DNA of 38,522 nucleotides from Planctomycetia bacterium (GCA_021414115.1 JAIOPD010000081.1:1-38522), one strand, 5' to 3'; shown: positions 24,828 through 34,119, counted from the stretch's first letter. A program made the numbers and translations. Notes: a model not told the origin generated them from the sequence alone.

Positions 24828-25937
24828 ATGTCCTGCATCATGCACAACTCGAAGCGACGAGCCTTTACGCTCGTCGAACTCCTGGTGGTGATCGCGATCA
24901 TCGCCACGCTGATTGGCCTGCTCCTGCCTGCTGTCCAGTCTGCCCGTGAGGCAGCCAATCGCGCCGCTTGCTCAAACAAGCTCAAGCAGATCGGTCTCGG
25001 TCTGCACCAGTTTGCCAGCGCCCGCCGCGACCGCTTCCCGGCGGCGAGTGACCGGCTTAGTGCTACGACAGGCAATGCACAAACGAAGTTGTCAGGTCTT
25101 GGGGGCTACAGTTGGATCGTTCATGTCCTGCCCTATTTTGAAGAGACTGCTCTCTACGATCGCATCAAGTCGGCAAGCACTCCGTCGTTCTCAGTGCCGA
25201 ACCCCACCAGTATTACTTCAAGCGGCACCATTTTTGGCAACGTGCAACTCGGTGGCTTGATCTGCCCGAGTTGGGGTGGTGATCCCATTTTGAGCGGTAG
25301 TAGCTACGGAGCTACCTGCTATAAGGCGATGGCCGGCCGGGGTAGTGTTAGTGGCACAACGACTGTGCCACTTTCAGGAGCGTCGGCCGGGACTGGCCCG
25401 TATTCGTCCGACGACGGATACATGCCCCTGATTCCTACCGGTCCGACCCCGACGAGCGTTACCGGCACTGCGATTCAAGCGTACCCGATTTTTGGCCGCA
25501 CGATCACCGCGGGCGATGGCACTTCCAAAACGATCATGGTCGCTGAATCCAAGGAAGGGAACCCTCGCCCGTTCAACGGTACTCCGACCTACAACTCCGC
25601 TTGGTTTATCGGCACACAAGCATGGCTCGTGGCCGCGCACCCAGCGGATGGTGCACCGGCCTTGACCAACTCGACGTACGGCGTGACCCGAACCGGCTTG
25701 AACTTTGGGCCTTCCAGTTCGTCCCCGAGTACGCAGTACACAACTGCTATGCTGGTGTCGACGACTGGAGGTTCGACGGCGATGACATGGGGTCCGAGTA
25801 GTGATCACTCGGGCAACCTCGTCATGCACGCGTATGCCGATGGCAGCGTTCGTTCGATTGGCGCCGACGTCGATGGAAACGTGTATCTCGGCTTGAGTAC
25901 CTACGCGGGCGGCGAAAACACGCCGTCTGACTACTGA
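24828..25937 (+). CDS. DUF1559 protein with type IV prepilin-like N-terminus
   Basis: A 369-residue protein. The N-terminus, RRAFTLVELLVVIAIIATLIGLLLPAVQSAREAANRAACSNKLKQIGL, is a class III prepilin signal: basic residues, F-T-L-V-E-L, then a hydrophobic helix continuing into the N-R-x-x-C-x-N-x-L-K-Q-I-G-L motif shared by planctomycete DUF1559 proteins. The C-terminal HAYADGSVRSI is the H-x-x-x-D-G-S-V family signature. Such proteins occur in many copies per planctomycete genome and are thought to be surface or pseudopilin-like. GC content is visibly lower than its neighbours (several lines near 50%). Start chosen by the GGAGG; own promoter and terminator make it a single-gene unit. Confidence 0.92.
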   Translation: MSCIMHNSKRRAFTLVELLVVIAIIATLIGLLLPAVQSAREAANRAACSNKLKQIGLGLHQFASARRDRFPAASDRLSATTGNAQTKLSGLGGYSWIVHVLPYFEETALYDRIKSASTPSFSVPNPTSITSSGTIFGNVQLGGLICPSWGGDPILSGSSYGATCYKAMAGRGSVSGTTTVPLSGASAGTGPYSSDDGYMPLIPTGPTPTSVTGTAIQAYPIFGRTITAGDGTSKTIMVAESKEGNPRPFNGTPTYNSAWFIGTQAWLVAAHPADGAPALTNSTYGVTRTGLNFGPSSSSPSTQYTTAMLVSTTGGSTAMTWGPSSDHSGNLVMHAYADGSVRSIGADVDGNVYLGLSTYAGGENTPSDY

Positions 25938-25972
25938 TCTGGGCAGCCCAAGGCTCGCTCTGTTGTCCATCG

Positions 25973-26008
25973 GCCCGGCCGGAGCATTCGCTCCGGCCGG
26001 GCTTTTTT
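25973..26008 (+). terminator. Intrinsic terminator after the DUF1559 gene
   Basis: A perfect 13-base-pair stem (25973-25985 with 25990-26002), loop ATTC and a run of six T (26003-26008). It is the only canonical intrinsic terminator noticed in the window. It ends 17 bases before a 108-base A/B repeat module. Confidence 0.93.
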
Positions 26009-26024
26009 GTGCGTCCCCTCCGTC

Positions 26025-26132
26025 ACGAAGCCCCAAGCGGAAGCGCGGGGGCTCCGCCCGCCATACCGTTGCGCTCCGCGTTGCCAACGAAGTCGCCCCC
26101 CGCTTTCCCATCGCTTCCGCTCCGGGCTTCCC
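26025..26132 (-). repeat. 108-base A/B repeat module (diverged copy)
   Basis: A B unit in plus orientation starts at 26025 and an A unit in minus orientation ends at 26132. The overall length of 108 bases equals that of the plus-strand modules at 34281, 36425 and 37381. Both units have diverged, yet each loop changed from GCGA to GGAA, which is still GNRA, and one stem pair became G-T (a wobble in RNA). The remaining gap sequence up to the oxidoreductase start (26133-26318) shows nothing else that I recognise. Confidence 0.8.
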
Positions 26133-26318
26133 GAGCACCCGACGCCACGGCTCGCGGATCGCCGCGTCGACGCAAAGACGCCTGATGACTTTCTTCCCAA
26201 AAAAACCCCCGATGGACCGGATTTCCCAACGCTTCGGCGAACCGGTATTCTCTTGCCGTCGATCCACCGCCAGTTCGCTGTCTTTCCACGTCAGGCGGTT
26301 ACCCAGGAGCAACATTCG

Positions 26319-27665
26319 ATGTCCACCTCGCCTCACCAGGAAAGCCACGCCCTCTCCCGCCGCGATGTCATCCGTGCCACTGGCGCCGCCGTGACCGCTG
26401 CCACGTCGCTCGGCATGCGGGGCGTCCACGCCGACAACCCGTCGAGCGACGTGCTCCGCATCGGCCTCATCGGAGCGGGCGGCCGTGGCCGTGGCGCCCT
26501 CGTGCAGACGCTCTCGGTGCCCGGCTCCAACGTGAAGCTCACGGCCGTGGCCGACGCCTTCAAGGGAGGCATCGACGGCACGATGCGGGCTGTCGAGGGG
26601 ATGAAGGACAAGGTTGACTGCCCCGAGGACCGCCGCTTCGAGGGCCTCGACGGCTACAAGCGGGTGATCGACGCCTGCGATCTCGTCATCCTCGCGACGC
26701 CCCCCGGCTTCCGGCCGTTCCACTTTGACGCCGCCGTGAAGGCGGGCAAACACGTCTTCATGGAGAAGCCCGTGTGCGTCGACAGCTATGGCGCCCGCCT
26801 CGTCCTCGAGGCCGCCAAGCAGGCCGACGAGAAGAAGCTCAAGGTGGTGGTGGGTCTGCAGCGCCGCTACCAGAACAACTACCGCGAGGCGCTCGCCAAG
26901 GTTCGCGAGGGCATGATCGGCGAGATCATCGGCGGCCAGGTCTACTGGAACGGCGGCGGCATCTGGTATCGCGGCCGACAGCCCAACACCACCGAGATGC
27001 AGTTTCAGGTCAACAACTGGTACCACTTCAACTGGCTCTGCGGCGACCACATCGCCGAACAGCACGTCCACAACATCGACGTCGCCAACTGGTTCCTCGA
27101 CAAACTGCCCGTCTCGGCCTACGGCGTCGGCGGCCGGCAAAACCGCGTGCCCAACCAGCCCAGCGAGATCTACGACCATCACGCGGTCAACTTCACCTAT
27201 CCGGGCGGCGCCCGGATCGCGAGCCAGTGCAAGCAGTTTCCCGGCGGCGACAACCGGGTTGATGAGGAGTTTCAGGGCACGAAGGGTGTGCTCAGGCTCC
27301 GCCCGGGGTCGGCTCAGATCACCGACCTGGCGGGCAATGAGCTCTGGAAGTTCTCTGGCCCCAACCCCGATCCCTACCAGGTCGAGCACGACGAACTGCA
27401 CGCCGCGATCCGCACCGACACGCCGAAGAACGACGCCTATTACGGCGCCACATCGAGCTTCTCGTCGGTGCTCGGCCGTTTGGCCACCTACTCCGGCAAG
27501 AACTGGGAATATGACAAGGCTCTCGCGCTCGACTACCGCACGATGCCCGAGGACCCGACCTGGGAGACGACGCCCCCAGTCGTGCCCGACAAGGACGGCA
27601 ACTACCCGTTGCCGATGCCGCAGACCTTCAAGATCACGTCGGTGACGAAGCCCGCCGTGTCATGA
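26319..27665 (+). CDS. Gfo/Idh/MocA family oxidoreductase with Tat signal
   Basis: A 448-residue NAD(P)-dependent oxidoreductase. The N-terminus carries a twin-arginine signal (SRRDVIRATGAAVTAATSLG), followed by the Rossmann fold LRIGLIGAGGRGRGALVQTL and the family motif EKPVCVDSYGAR. The C-terminal substrate domain includes GGQVYWNGGGIWYRGR and WLCGDHIAEQHVHNIDVANWFL with conserved histidines. Exported members of this family are abundant in planctomycetes and likely act on sugars or inositols. The ATG has AGGAGC nine bases upstream. Its stop overlaps the start of alanine dehydrogenase (ATGA). Substrate is unknown. Confidence 0.93.
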   Translation: MSTSPHQESHALSRRDVIRATGAAVTAATSLGMRGVHADNPSSDVLRIGLIGAGGRGRGALVQTLSVPGSNVKLTAVADAFKGGIDGTMRAVEGMKDKVDCPEDRRFEGLDGYKRVIDACDLVILATPPGFRPFHFDAAVKAGKHVFMEKPVCVDSYGARLVLEAAKQADEKKLKVVVGLQRRYQNNYREALAKVREGMIGEIIGGQVYWNGGGIWYRGRQPNTTEMQFQVNNWYHFNWLCGDHIAEQHVHNIDVANWFLDKLPVSAYGVGGRQNRVPNQPSEIYDHHAVNFTYPGGARIASQCKQFPGGDNRVDEEFQGTKGVLRLRPGSAQITDLAGNELWKFSGPNPDPYQVEHDELHAAIRTDTPKNDAYYGATSSFSSVLGRLATYSGKNWEYDKALALDYRTMPEDPTWETTPPVVPDKDGNYPLPMPQTFKITSVTKPAVS

Positions 27666-28771
27666 TCGTCGGTGTACCCCGGGAGACGAAGCGGGACGAA
27701 TACCGCGTGGCGCTTCTGCCCGTTGGGGTGGAGGAACTCGCCCGCGCGGGCCACACGGTCGTGGTGGAGCGGTCGGCTGGCGCAGGCTCGGGCCTCACCG
27801 ACGAGGCCTACGTGCAGTGCGGAGCCGAACTGGCCGACACCGCCGCCGACGTCTTCGCTCGCGCCGAGCTGATCGTGAAGGTGAAGGAACCGCAGCCGCC
27901 GGAGCTCCGCCTGATCCGTCCGCGGCAGGCGATCTTCACCTACTTCCACTTCGCCGCCGACCGCAGGCTCACCGAGGGATTCCTGGCCACGGGTGCGACC
28001 GCGGTGGCCTACGAAACGCTCCGCGACGACCGCGGTCGGCTGCCGCTGCTCATCCCGATGAGCGAGGTGGCAGGCCGGATGAGCATCCAAGAGGGAGCCA
28101 AATACCTGGAACGACCGCAGATGGGCCGTGGCATTCTCCTGGGTGGAGTGCCCGGTGTGGCCCCCGCCAACGTGCTGGTGCTCGGCGCCGGCACCGTGGG
28201 CGCCAACGCCGCCAAGGTCGCCGCCGGCTTCGGTGCCAACATCGCGCTGCTCGACACCAGCCTCGAGAGGCTCCGCTACCTCGACGATGTCACGCCGCCC
28301 AACATCGACTGCCTCTACTCCGACCGCCACACGATCCGTGATCGGCTCGGCTGGGCTGACCTCGTGATCGGCAGCGTGCTCATCCCGGGGGCGCGGGCGC
28401 CGCACCTGGTCGAGCGGAACGACCTCGCCCTCATGAAGCCGGGCGCGGTGATCATCGACGTCGCCATCGACCAGGGGGGCTGCGTGGCGACGAGTCGTCC
28501 TACGACCCACGCCGAGCCGACCTACGTCGTGGACGATGTCGTCCATTACTGCGTCACAAACATGCCGGGCGCCGTCGGCCGTACGAGCACCTACGCGCTA
28601 TGCAACGCCACGCTCCCCTACGTGATCGAACTCGCCTCGCAGGGCGTCGAGGCCGCCGCCAGGAGGAGCCCCGCGCTCCGCTCGGCCGTCAACGTGTTCG
28701 ACGGCCGGCTCGTGCAGCCCGCCGTCGCCGCCGCGTGCGGACTTCCCTGCGAAACGTTCCTGGCATCCTGA
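27662..28771 (+). CDS. ald: Alanine dehydrogenase
   Basis: A 369-residue NAD-dependent enzyme that interconverts L-alanine and pyruvate plus ammonia. Conserved residues are visible: R15 in VPRETKRDEYRVALLP, K75 in IVKVKEPQPPE and H96 in FTYFHFAADRRL. The nucleotide-binding loop is VLVLGAGTVGANAAKVAAGFGA. The C-terminal block MPGAVGRTSTYALCNATLPY is a family signature. Length is normal. It starts by a 4-base overlap with the exported oxidoreductase gene, so the two are translationally coupled, although a functional link is not obvious. mtnA follows after 18 bases. Confidence 0.96.
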   Translation: MIVGVPRETKRDEYRVALLPVGVEELARAGHTVVVERSAGAGSGLTDEAYVQCGAELADTAADVFARAELIVKVKEPQPPELRLIRPRQAIFTYFHFAADRRLTEGFLATGATAVAYETLRDDRGRLPLLIPMSEVAGRMSIQEGAKYLERPQMGRGILLGGVPGVAPANVLVLGAGTVGANAAKVAAGFGANIALLDTSLERLRYLDDVTPPNIDCLYSDRHTIRDRLGWADLVIGSVLIPGARAPHLVERNDLALMKPGAVIIDVAIDQGGCVATSRPTTHAEPTYVVDDVVHYCVTNMPGAVGRTSTYALCNATLPYVIELASQGVEAAARRSPALRSAVNVFDGRLVQPAVAAACGLPCETFLAS

Positions 28772-28789
28772 GCCCCGCGAGCACTGCCC

Positions 28790-29869
28790 GTGTCATCAGC
28801 GCCCACCGTCCCGGTAGCCCTCCGCTGGCAGGGCGACGCCACCGGCCATCTCGAACTCGTCGATCAGACGCTGCTCCCCGTGCGTCTCGAATGGATCGCC
28901 TGCCGCGATGTGGACACCGTCGTGGAGGCGATCAAGAGCCTGCGTGTGCGTGGCGCACCCGCGATCGGCATCGCCGGCGGTTACGGCCTCGTCGTGGCCG
29001 CGGCAGAGGCCGTTCGCGACGCCATGAACGCCGACCGCGGCCGCGGCCACATCCTGGCGCAGGCCGAACGACTCGCGACGGCCCGGCCAACGGCCGTCAA
29101 CCTGCGTTGGGCCGTCGAGCGGTGTGTCGCGGTCCTCGACCGGCTGCCGGACGATGCCTCGACGATCGCCATGGCCGAGGCCCTGCTGGCCGAGGCACGC
29201 GTCATCCACGACGAAGACCGTCGGCTCTGCTCCGCCATCGGCCGCCACGGCGCCGCGATCCTGCCGCGAGGCGGCGTGCTCACCCACTGCAACACCGGTG
29301 GCCTGGCCACCGGCGGTGCCGGCACGGCGCTGGCCGTGATCACCACGGCCTGGGACGCGGGCCGCCGATTCGAGGTCTTCGCTGACGAGACGCGGCCGCT
29401 GTTTCAGGGAGCCCGGCTCACCGCCTGGGAGCTCGTGCAGCGCGGCATTCCCGTCACCGTGATCTGCGACTCGGCCGCCGGTCACCTGCTGACGACCGGC
29501 CGGGTGGCGGCCTGTGTCGTCGGGGCCGATCGGATCACCGCCAACGGCGACACTGCCAACAAGATCGGCACCTACGGCCTGGCGGTGCTTGCGGCTGCCC
29601 ACGGCGTGCCCTTCTACGTCGCCGCGCCGTCGAGCACGTTCGACCTCACGCTCGACACGGGCGTTGAGATTCCGATCGAGGAGCGTGCGGCCACCGAGGT
29701 CACGCATCCGCTCGGGGTGATCGCCGCCCCTGACGGCGCCCTGGCCTACAACCCTGCGTTTGACGTCACGCCTGCCCGGCTCATCAAGGGCATCATCACC
29801 GAGCACGGCGTGATCGAGCCCGTGACCCGCGACCGCATCCGCGCCGTGCTCGCCACGCCATCCCGTTGA
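28790..29869 (+). CDS. mtnA: S-methyl-5-thioribose-1-phosphate isomerase
   Basis: A 359-residue enzyme of the methionine salvage pathway, converting methylthioribose-1-phosphate to methylthioribulose-1-phosphate. Family blocks are SLRVRGAPAIGIAGGYG, THCNTGGLATGGAGTAL (catalytic cysteine near residue 167), DETRPLFQGARLTAWEL and VVGADRITANGDTANKIGTY (catalytic aspartate near 246), and PIEERAATEVTHPLG. The start is GTG at 28790. It is the last gene of the oxidoreductase-ald-mtnA run and is followed by an A/B repeat module. Other salvage genes are not in the window. The related eIF2B-like sugar-phosphate isomerases are excluded by the full motif set. Confidence 0.95.
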   Translation: MSSAPTVPVALRWQGDATGHLELVDQTLLPVRLEWIACRDVDTVVEAIKSLRVRGAPAIGIAGGYGLVVAAAEAVRDAMNADRGRGHILAQAERLATARPTAVNLRWAVERCVAVLDRLPDDASTIAMAEALLAEARVIHDEDRRLCSAIGRHGAAILPRGGVLTHCNTGGLATGGAGTALAVITTAWDAGRRFEVFADETRPLFQGARLTAWELVQRGIPVTVICDSAAGHLLTTGRVAACVVGADRITANGDTANKIGTYGLAVLAAAHGVPFYVAAPSSTFDLTLDTGVEIPIEERAATEVTHPLGVIAAPDGALAYNPAFDVTPARLIKGIITEHGVIEPVTRDRIRAVLATPSR

Positions 29870-29884
29870 GCGACACCTTCCGTC

Positions 29885-30002
29885 AGGAATCCCCAAGCGC
29901 CAGCGCGGGGTATCCGGGTGGCCTCGAAATCGACGTCTGCGGCACCTCACGGCGACGCCTCGACGCGACGCGGCTACCCGTCGCTCGCGCTCCGGGCTTC
30001 CC
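29885..30002 (-). repeat. A/B repeat module, 118 bases
   Basis: A B unit in plus orientation (29885-29916) and an A unit in minus orientation (29974-30002) lie in the gap after mtnA. The module is ten bases longer than the 108-base form. The B loop is GCCA rather than GNRA, and one of its stem-foot bases is changed (AATCCCC for AAGCCCC). The A unit is intact with a GCGA loop. Confidence 0.82.
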
Positions 30003-30086
30003 GAGACATTCGAATCGCCGACTCCCTCCGCCTCCCCGATGTAAACTCAAGAGGCTCGACTGTCTCCGGATCGGTAACCCGCCCTC

Positions 30087-32717
30087 ATGAACCCCCTTCT
30101 CGACACCGACACAGCCCCGTTCTCGCCTGCGGCCACGCAGGGCGGACGGCAAAATCCCTTTCCTGGCTACAAGGCCCCGGAGGGGAGTTACGACGAGCTC
30201 TGCGGTGCCGACGGCCTGCCGCGGCTGCACTGGCAACGCCTCGTCCACCAGCTCGGCTCGTGGCAGCCCGCGGAACTCGCGGAACGGTGGGAGCAGGCCC
30301 GCCGCCTGATTCGCGACAATGGCGTCACCTACACGATGCAGGACGAGAAGTCGGGCGAACAGCGGCCGTGGGTCCTCGACCCGATTCCGCTCGTGATCGC
30401 CGACGCCGACTGGACCCGACTCGAGGTGGGCATCAATCAGCGGGCCCGGGTGCTCGATGCCCTGCTCGCCGATATTTATGGTCCGCAGCAGTTGCTTCGC
30501 GAAGGCATCGTGCCGCCCGAGCTCGTGCTCGGACATCCCGCCTTTCTCCGCTGCTGCCACGGCCTGCCGGTCGTCGGCGGACGCTGGCTGCATCTCTACG
30601 CCGCCGTCGTCGCCCGCAACCGTGACGGCCAGTGGATGGCGCTCGGCGACCGCACCGACGTGCCCCGCGGCCTGGGCTACGCGCTCGAGAATCGGCTCGT
30701 CGTTTCCCGGCTGTTTCCGGCGGCGTTCCAGGAGTGCAACGTGGAGCGGCTGGCGCCCTTCTTCATGGGGCTGCGGTCGTTGCTTCGCGGGCTCGCCCCG
30801 GGCCGCGACGATCCGCGCATCGGCCTGCAGAGCCCCGGCCCGTCGAGCTCGACCTACTTCGAAGACGCCTACCTCGCCCGCTACCTCGGCTATCCGCTCG
30901 TTGAAGGGGGCGATCTCGCGGTCCGCGACGACCGCCTCGGCCTCAAGACTCTCGGCGGCCTCGTGCCGATGGATGTGCTGCTGCGGCGGGTGCCCGACCG
31001 ACAGTGCGATCCGCTGGAACTCGACGGCACGGCCCTGGAGGGCACACCGGGGCTCGTGCAGGCGGTTCGCCGCGGCCGTGCCGCCGTCGCCAATGCCCTG
31101 GGCAGCGGGATCGTCGAGTCTCCTGGATTCGCGGAGTTTCTTCCTGCCGTGTCGCGACGGCTGCTGGGCGAGGAACTCGAACTGGCCACTCCACGCTCGT
31201 GGTGGTGCGGCATCCCCGCCAATCTTGACCACGTGCTTCACTCGCTCGATGACTGCGTGGTGGAGCCGGTCGCTTCGCGTCGCGGCATGAAGCGGTTCGT
31301 GCCGGCGCTGCTCGATGCTGCGTCGCGGTCCCGGCTGGTCGACGAGATCCGGGCCCGGCCAGCCGAATGGGTCGGTCGCGAGCGGGTGGAACGCTCGGTC
31401 GCCCCCTGCTGGAACGACGCCGCGATCGCCCCCGCGTCGGTGCTGATGCGGTGTTTCGCCATCGCAGCCCCCGAGGGCTACCAGACGATGCGGGGGGCGT
31501 TGGCGAGAATGTCTGCGGGCCGGACATCCGGAGAAGAGCTGCTCCTCTCCAGCCAGGGTTCGAAGGACGTCTGGGTGCTTGCGAAAGGACCGGTTCCTCC
31601 GGTCACGCTCCTCCGCCGGCCCGGCCAGCCGATCCCGCTGCGGCGCAGCGGCTATGACCTCCCGAGCCGTGTGGCCGATCACCTCCACTGGCTCGGGCGG
31701 CACGTCGAACGTGCCGAAGGAACGGCCCGCCTGCTGCGCACCGTGACGAATCGTCTGGCATCGGAGTCGCACCAGGAATGCGCTGCCGAGGCAGCGGTCT
31801 TGCTCAACGCGCTGGCAGGCCCGGCGCAAAGCCGACCCGAATGGCTCTCGCCGTCGCAGCCCAACGCCCTGTGGGAGATGCACGCGGAGATCCAGAAACT
31901 CGTCCACGACGGATCTCGGCTGGGCAGCGTGCGGGAGAGCATCGATCGTCTGTGGCGGACGGCGTCGGTCGTCCGCGACCGAATCTCGATCGACTCCTGG
32001 AAGGTCCTCTCGCGGGTGCGCCGCGACTCGCTCTCGGGCCGACCGGCCGTCACGCTCTCGCCGGGCCGGTTCGCCGACGTGCTGCCCCACCTCGACACCG
32101 TGATCTTCGAACTTTCCGCCTTCGCCGGACTCGGCATGGAAAGCATGACCCGTGGGCCGGGCTGGCGCTTCCTCGACATGGGCCGCCGGCTGGAACGGGC
32201 TGCGGCGATGATTCAGCTGCTCGAGCCGACCCTCGCGGCGGCTCGACCGCCGGTGCTGGGCGACGGCGGCCGCTCCGACACGCAACGGCTCGACGAGATG
32301 CTCCTCGAAATCGCCGACAGCTCGATGACCTACCGCAACCGCTATCCCGGCGTGCTCGAGGCGGCCCCGCTGATCGATCTGCTGCTGATCGACGACACCA
32401 ACCCACGAAGCGTCGGTTTTCAGTTCGCGGCGCTCGCCGACCACGTGCAGGCGCTCCCCGACGACGATGCCTCGCCGGTGCTTTCGGGGGAAAGGCGGGC
32501 CGTGATGGACGCCGTCGGCCAGCTGAGGCTCGCCGACGTGGACCGGCTCGCGCAGATCGACGACCGTGGCTCCCGCAGCGAACTTGCGAACCTCCTCGGA
32601 CGACTCGACGGGCTCGTGCGGGAGTTTTCCGACGCCATCACCCACCGCTATCTCGTTCACTCCACGCCGCGGCGGCGGCTGGGCGACGTTCCGAGCCTCC
32701 CCGCCAACGGAGCGTGA
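30087..32717 (+). CDS. Circularly permuted ATP-grasp / Alpha-E fusion protein
   Basis: An 876-residue fusion. The N-terminal half (about 60-490) is a circularly permuted type 2 ATP-grasp. Recognisable parts are GVTYTM, WVLDPIPLVI, LGDRTDVPRGLGYALENR, the SPGPSSSTYFEDAYLARYLG segment (about 250-270), VEGGDLAVRDDRLGLKTLGGLVPMDVLLRR, and ANALGSGIVESP...FLP...LLGEEL...WWCG (to about 375). From about 525 a helical Alpha-E domain follows (LHWLGRHVERAEGTARLLR...). In other bacteria these two domains are often separate neighbouring genes beside a transglutaminase-like protein; comparative work suggests peptide- or amide-bond formation, but the product is unknown. No transglutaminase gene is present here. 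der follows after seven bases. Confidence 0.9.
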   Translation: MNPLLDTDTAPFSPAATQGGRQNPFPGYKAPEGSYDELCGADGLPRLHWQRLVHQLGSWQPAELAERWEQARRLIRDNGVTYTMQDEKSGEQRPWVLDPIPLVIADADWTRLEVGINQRARVLDALLADIYGPQQLLREGIVPPELVLGHPAFLRCCHGLPVVGGRWLHLYAAVVARNRDGQWMALGDRTDVPRGLGYALENRLVVSRLFPAAFQECNVERLAPFFMGLRSLLRGLAPGRDDPRIGLQSPGPSSSTYFEDAYLARYLGYPLVEGGDLAVRDDRLGLKTLGGLVPMDVLLRRVPDRQCDPLELDGTALEGTPGLVQAVRRGRAAVANALGSGIVESPGFAEFLPAVSRRLLGEELELATPRSWWCGIPANLDHVLHSLDDCVVEPVASRRGMKRFVPALLDAASRSRLVDEIRARPAEWVGRERVERSVAPCWNDAAIAPASVLMRCFAIAAPEGYQTMRGALARMSAGRTSGEELLLSSQGSKDVWVLAKGPVPPVTLLRRPGQPIPLRRSGYDLPSRVADHLHWLGRHVERAEGTARLLRTVTNRLASESHQECAAEAAVLLNALAGPAQSRPEWLSPSQPNALWEMHAEIQKLVHDGSRLGSVRESIDRLWRTASVVRDRISIDSWKVLSRVRRDSLSGRPAVTLSPGRFADVLPHLDTVIFELSAFAGLGMESMTRGPGWRFLDMGRRLERAAAMIQLLEPTLAAARPPVLGDGGRSDTQRLDEMLLEIADSSMTYRNRYPGVLEAAPLIDLLLIDDTNPRSVGFQFAALADHVQALPDDDASPVLSGERRAVMDAVGQLRLADVDRLAQIDDRGSRSELANLLGRLDGLVREFSDAITHRYLVHSTPRRRLGDVPSLPANGA

Positions 32718-32724
32718 CCCGCCC

Positions 32725-34068
32725 ATGATTCCCCATGTCGTCATCGTCGGCCGGCCCAACGTGGGCAAATCGACCCTCTTTAACTGGCTCATCGAGAAGC
32801 GGATCGCGATCGAGGACCCGACAGCGGGCGTGACCCGCGATCGGCTCGTGCAGCGGGTCGAACTCGACGGCCGTGTGATGGAGCTGGTCGACACCGGTGG
32901 CATGGGCTTCGACGATCCCGACGGGCTGACGGCGCACATCGACAAACAGATCGAATCGGGGCTCGCCTCGGCCGCCGTCGTGCTGTTCGTCGTCGATGTC
33001 CGTTCCGGGCCGCTGGCGGCCGACGTGGAGGTGGCCCGCCGCATCCGCAAGTTCGGCTGTCCCGTGATCCTCGTGGCAAACAAGGCCGACGGGCCGAAGC
33101 TCGATCCGCAGGCCCACGAGTTTGCCGCCCTCGGCTTCGGCGAGCCCCTCGTCGTCAGTGCCCGCCAGAATCGCAACCGGGTCTATCTCGTCGACGCGAT
33201 CCTCGAACGGCTGCCAGAACCGACGGGCGACGAGCCGGAATCGGCCGATCTACCCGAGATGAAGCTCGCCATGGTGGGCCGCCGCAACGTGGGCAAGAGC
33301 ACGTTCGTCAACTCCCTCGCCCACGAGGAGCGCGTGATCACGAGCCCCGTCGCCGGGACCACCCGCGACAGTGTCGACGTGCGCTTCGAGGTCGATGGCC
33401 GGTCCTTCCTCGCGATCGACACGCCGGGCCTGCGCCGATCGAAGAGCCGCACGACCGACGTCGATTTCTACTCGACGCATCGCGCCCAGCGGAGCGTCCG
33501 TCGTGCCGACGTCGTGCTCCTGTTCTTCGATGCCAGCGAACCGATCGGCAAGGTCGACAAACAGCTCGCCGACACGATCACGGAGGAGGCGAAGCCGGTC
33601 GTCTTTGTCGTCAACAAGTGGGATCTCTACGCAGCCGACGTGAAGAAGCAGGAGTGGGAGGAGTATCTCCGCGACACGTTCCGCACCATGCCGTGGGCGC
33701 CGGTGGCCTTCGTGACGGCCACCAAGGGCCGGAACGTGAAGGCGGTGATCGACACCGCCCAAAGGCTCTATCGCCAGAGCCGCGAACGGACCCCGACCGC
33801 CCGGCTCAACACCGTCCTCCGCCAGGCCGTCGAGGCCAACCGGCCGCCGGCCGACTCCCGTGGCCGGCCCGTCCGTCTCTACTACGCCACGCAGGTCGAG
33901 GTCGCTCCCCCCACGATCGTGATCTCGGCGAGTGCTCCGCGGAGTCTTTCGGATCCCTACCGCCGCTACCTGCTCAACGCCTTCCGCAAGGAGCTGCCGT
34001 TCCACGAGGTGCCGATCCGTCTCTACGTCCGCGGCAAGACCACGGCCGACAAGACGAACGACGACTAG
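32725..34068 (+). CDS. der: GTPase Der (EngA)
   Basis: A 447-residue tandem GTPase needed for 50S ribosome assembly. Two G domains are clear: GRPNVGKS (9-16) with GVTRD, DTGGMGF and NKAD, and GRRNVGKS (185-192) with GTTRDSVD, DTPGLRR and NKWD. The C-terminal KH-like domain ends RLYYATQVEVAPPTIVISAS...PYRRYLLNAFRKELPFHEVPIRLYVRGK, a typical Der ending. The open frame begins earlier, but the ATG at 32725 starts the fold and follows the ATP-grasp stop by seven bases, so the two genes probably share a transcript. Downstream is the largest repeat-filled gap of the window. Confidence 0.97.
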   Translation: MIPHVVIVGRPNVGKSTLFNWLIEKRIAIEDPTAGVTRDRLVQRVELDGRVMELVDTGGMGFDDPDGLTAHIDKQIESGLASAAVVLFVVDVRSGPLAADVEVARRIRKFGCPVILVANKADGPKLDPQAHEFAALGFGEPLVVSARQNRNRVYLVDAILERLPEPTGDEPESADLPEMKLAMVGRRNVGKSTFVNSLAHEERVITSPVAGTTRDSVDVRFEVDGRSFLAIDTPGLRRSKSRTTDVDFYSTHRAQRSVRRADVVLLFFDASEPIGKVDKQLADTITEEAKPVVFVVNKWDLYAADVKKQEWEEYLRDTFRTMPWAPVAFVTATKGRNVKAVIDTAQRLYRQSRERTPTARLNTVLRQAVEANRPPADSRGRPVRLYYATQVEVAPPTIVISASAPRSLSDPYRRYLLNAFRKELPFHEVPIRLYVRGKTTADKTNDD

Positions 34069-34119
34069 AGCGTATCCGCCTGTGGTGGATCGCCTGACGG
34101 CGGGCCCGAGTGGTGGGTC

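Noticed and set aside
25374-27401. 675-residue open frame on the minus strand
   Set aside because: Spans the DUF1559 terminator, a repeat module and the oxidoreductase in antisense; not a credible gene.
29883-33176. 1097-residue open frame on the minus strand
   Set aside because: It runs antisense to the ATP-grasp fusion and the start of der, both with clear domains; a GC-rich shadow frame.
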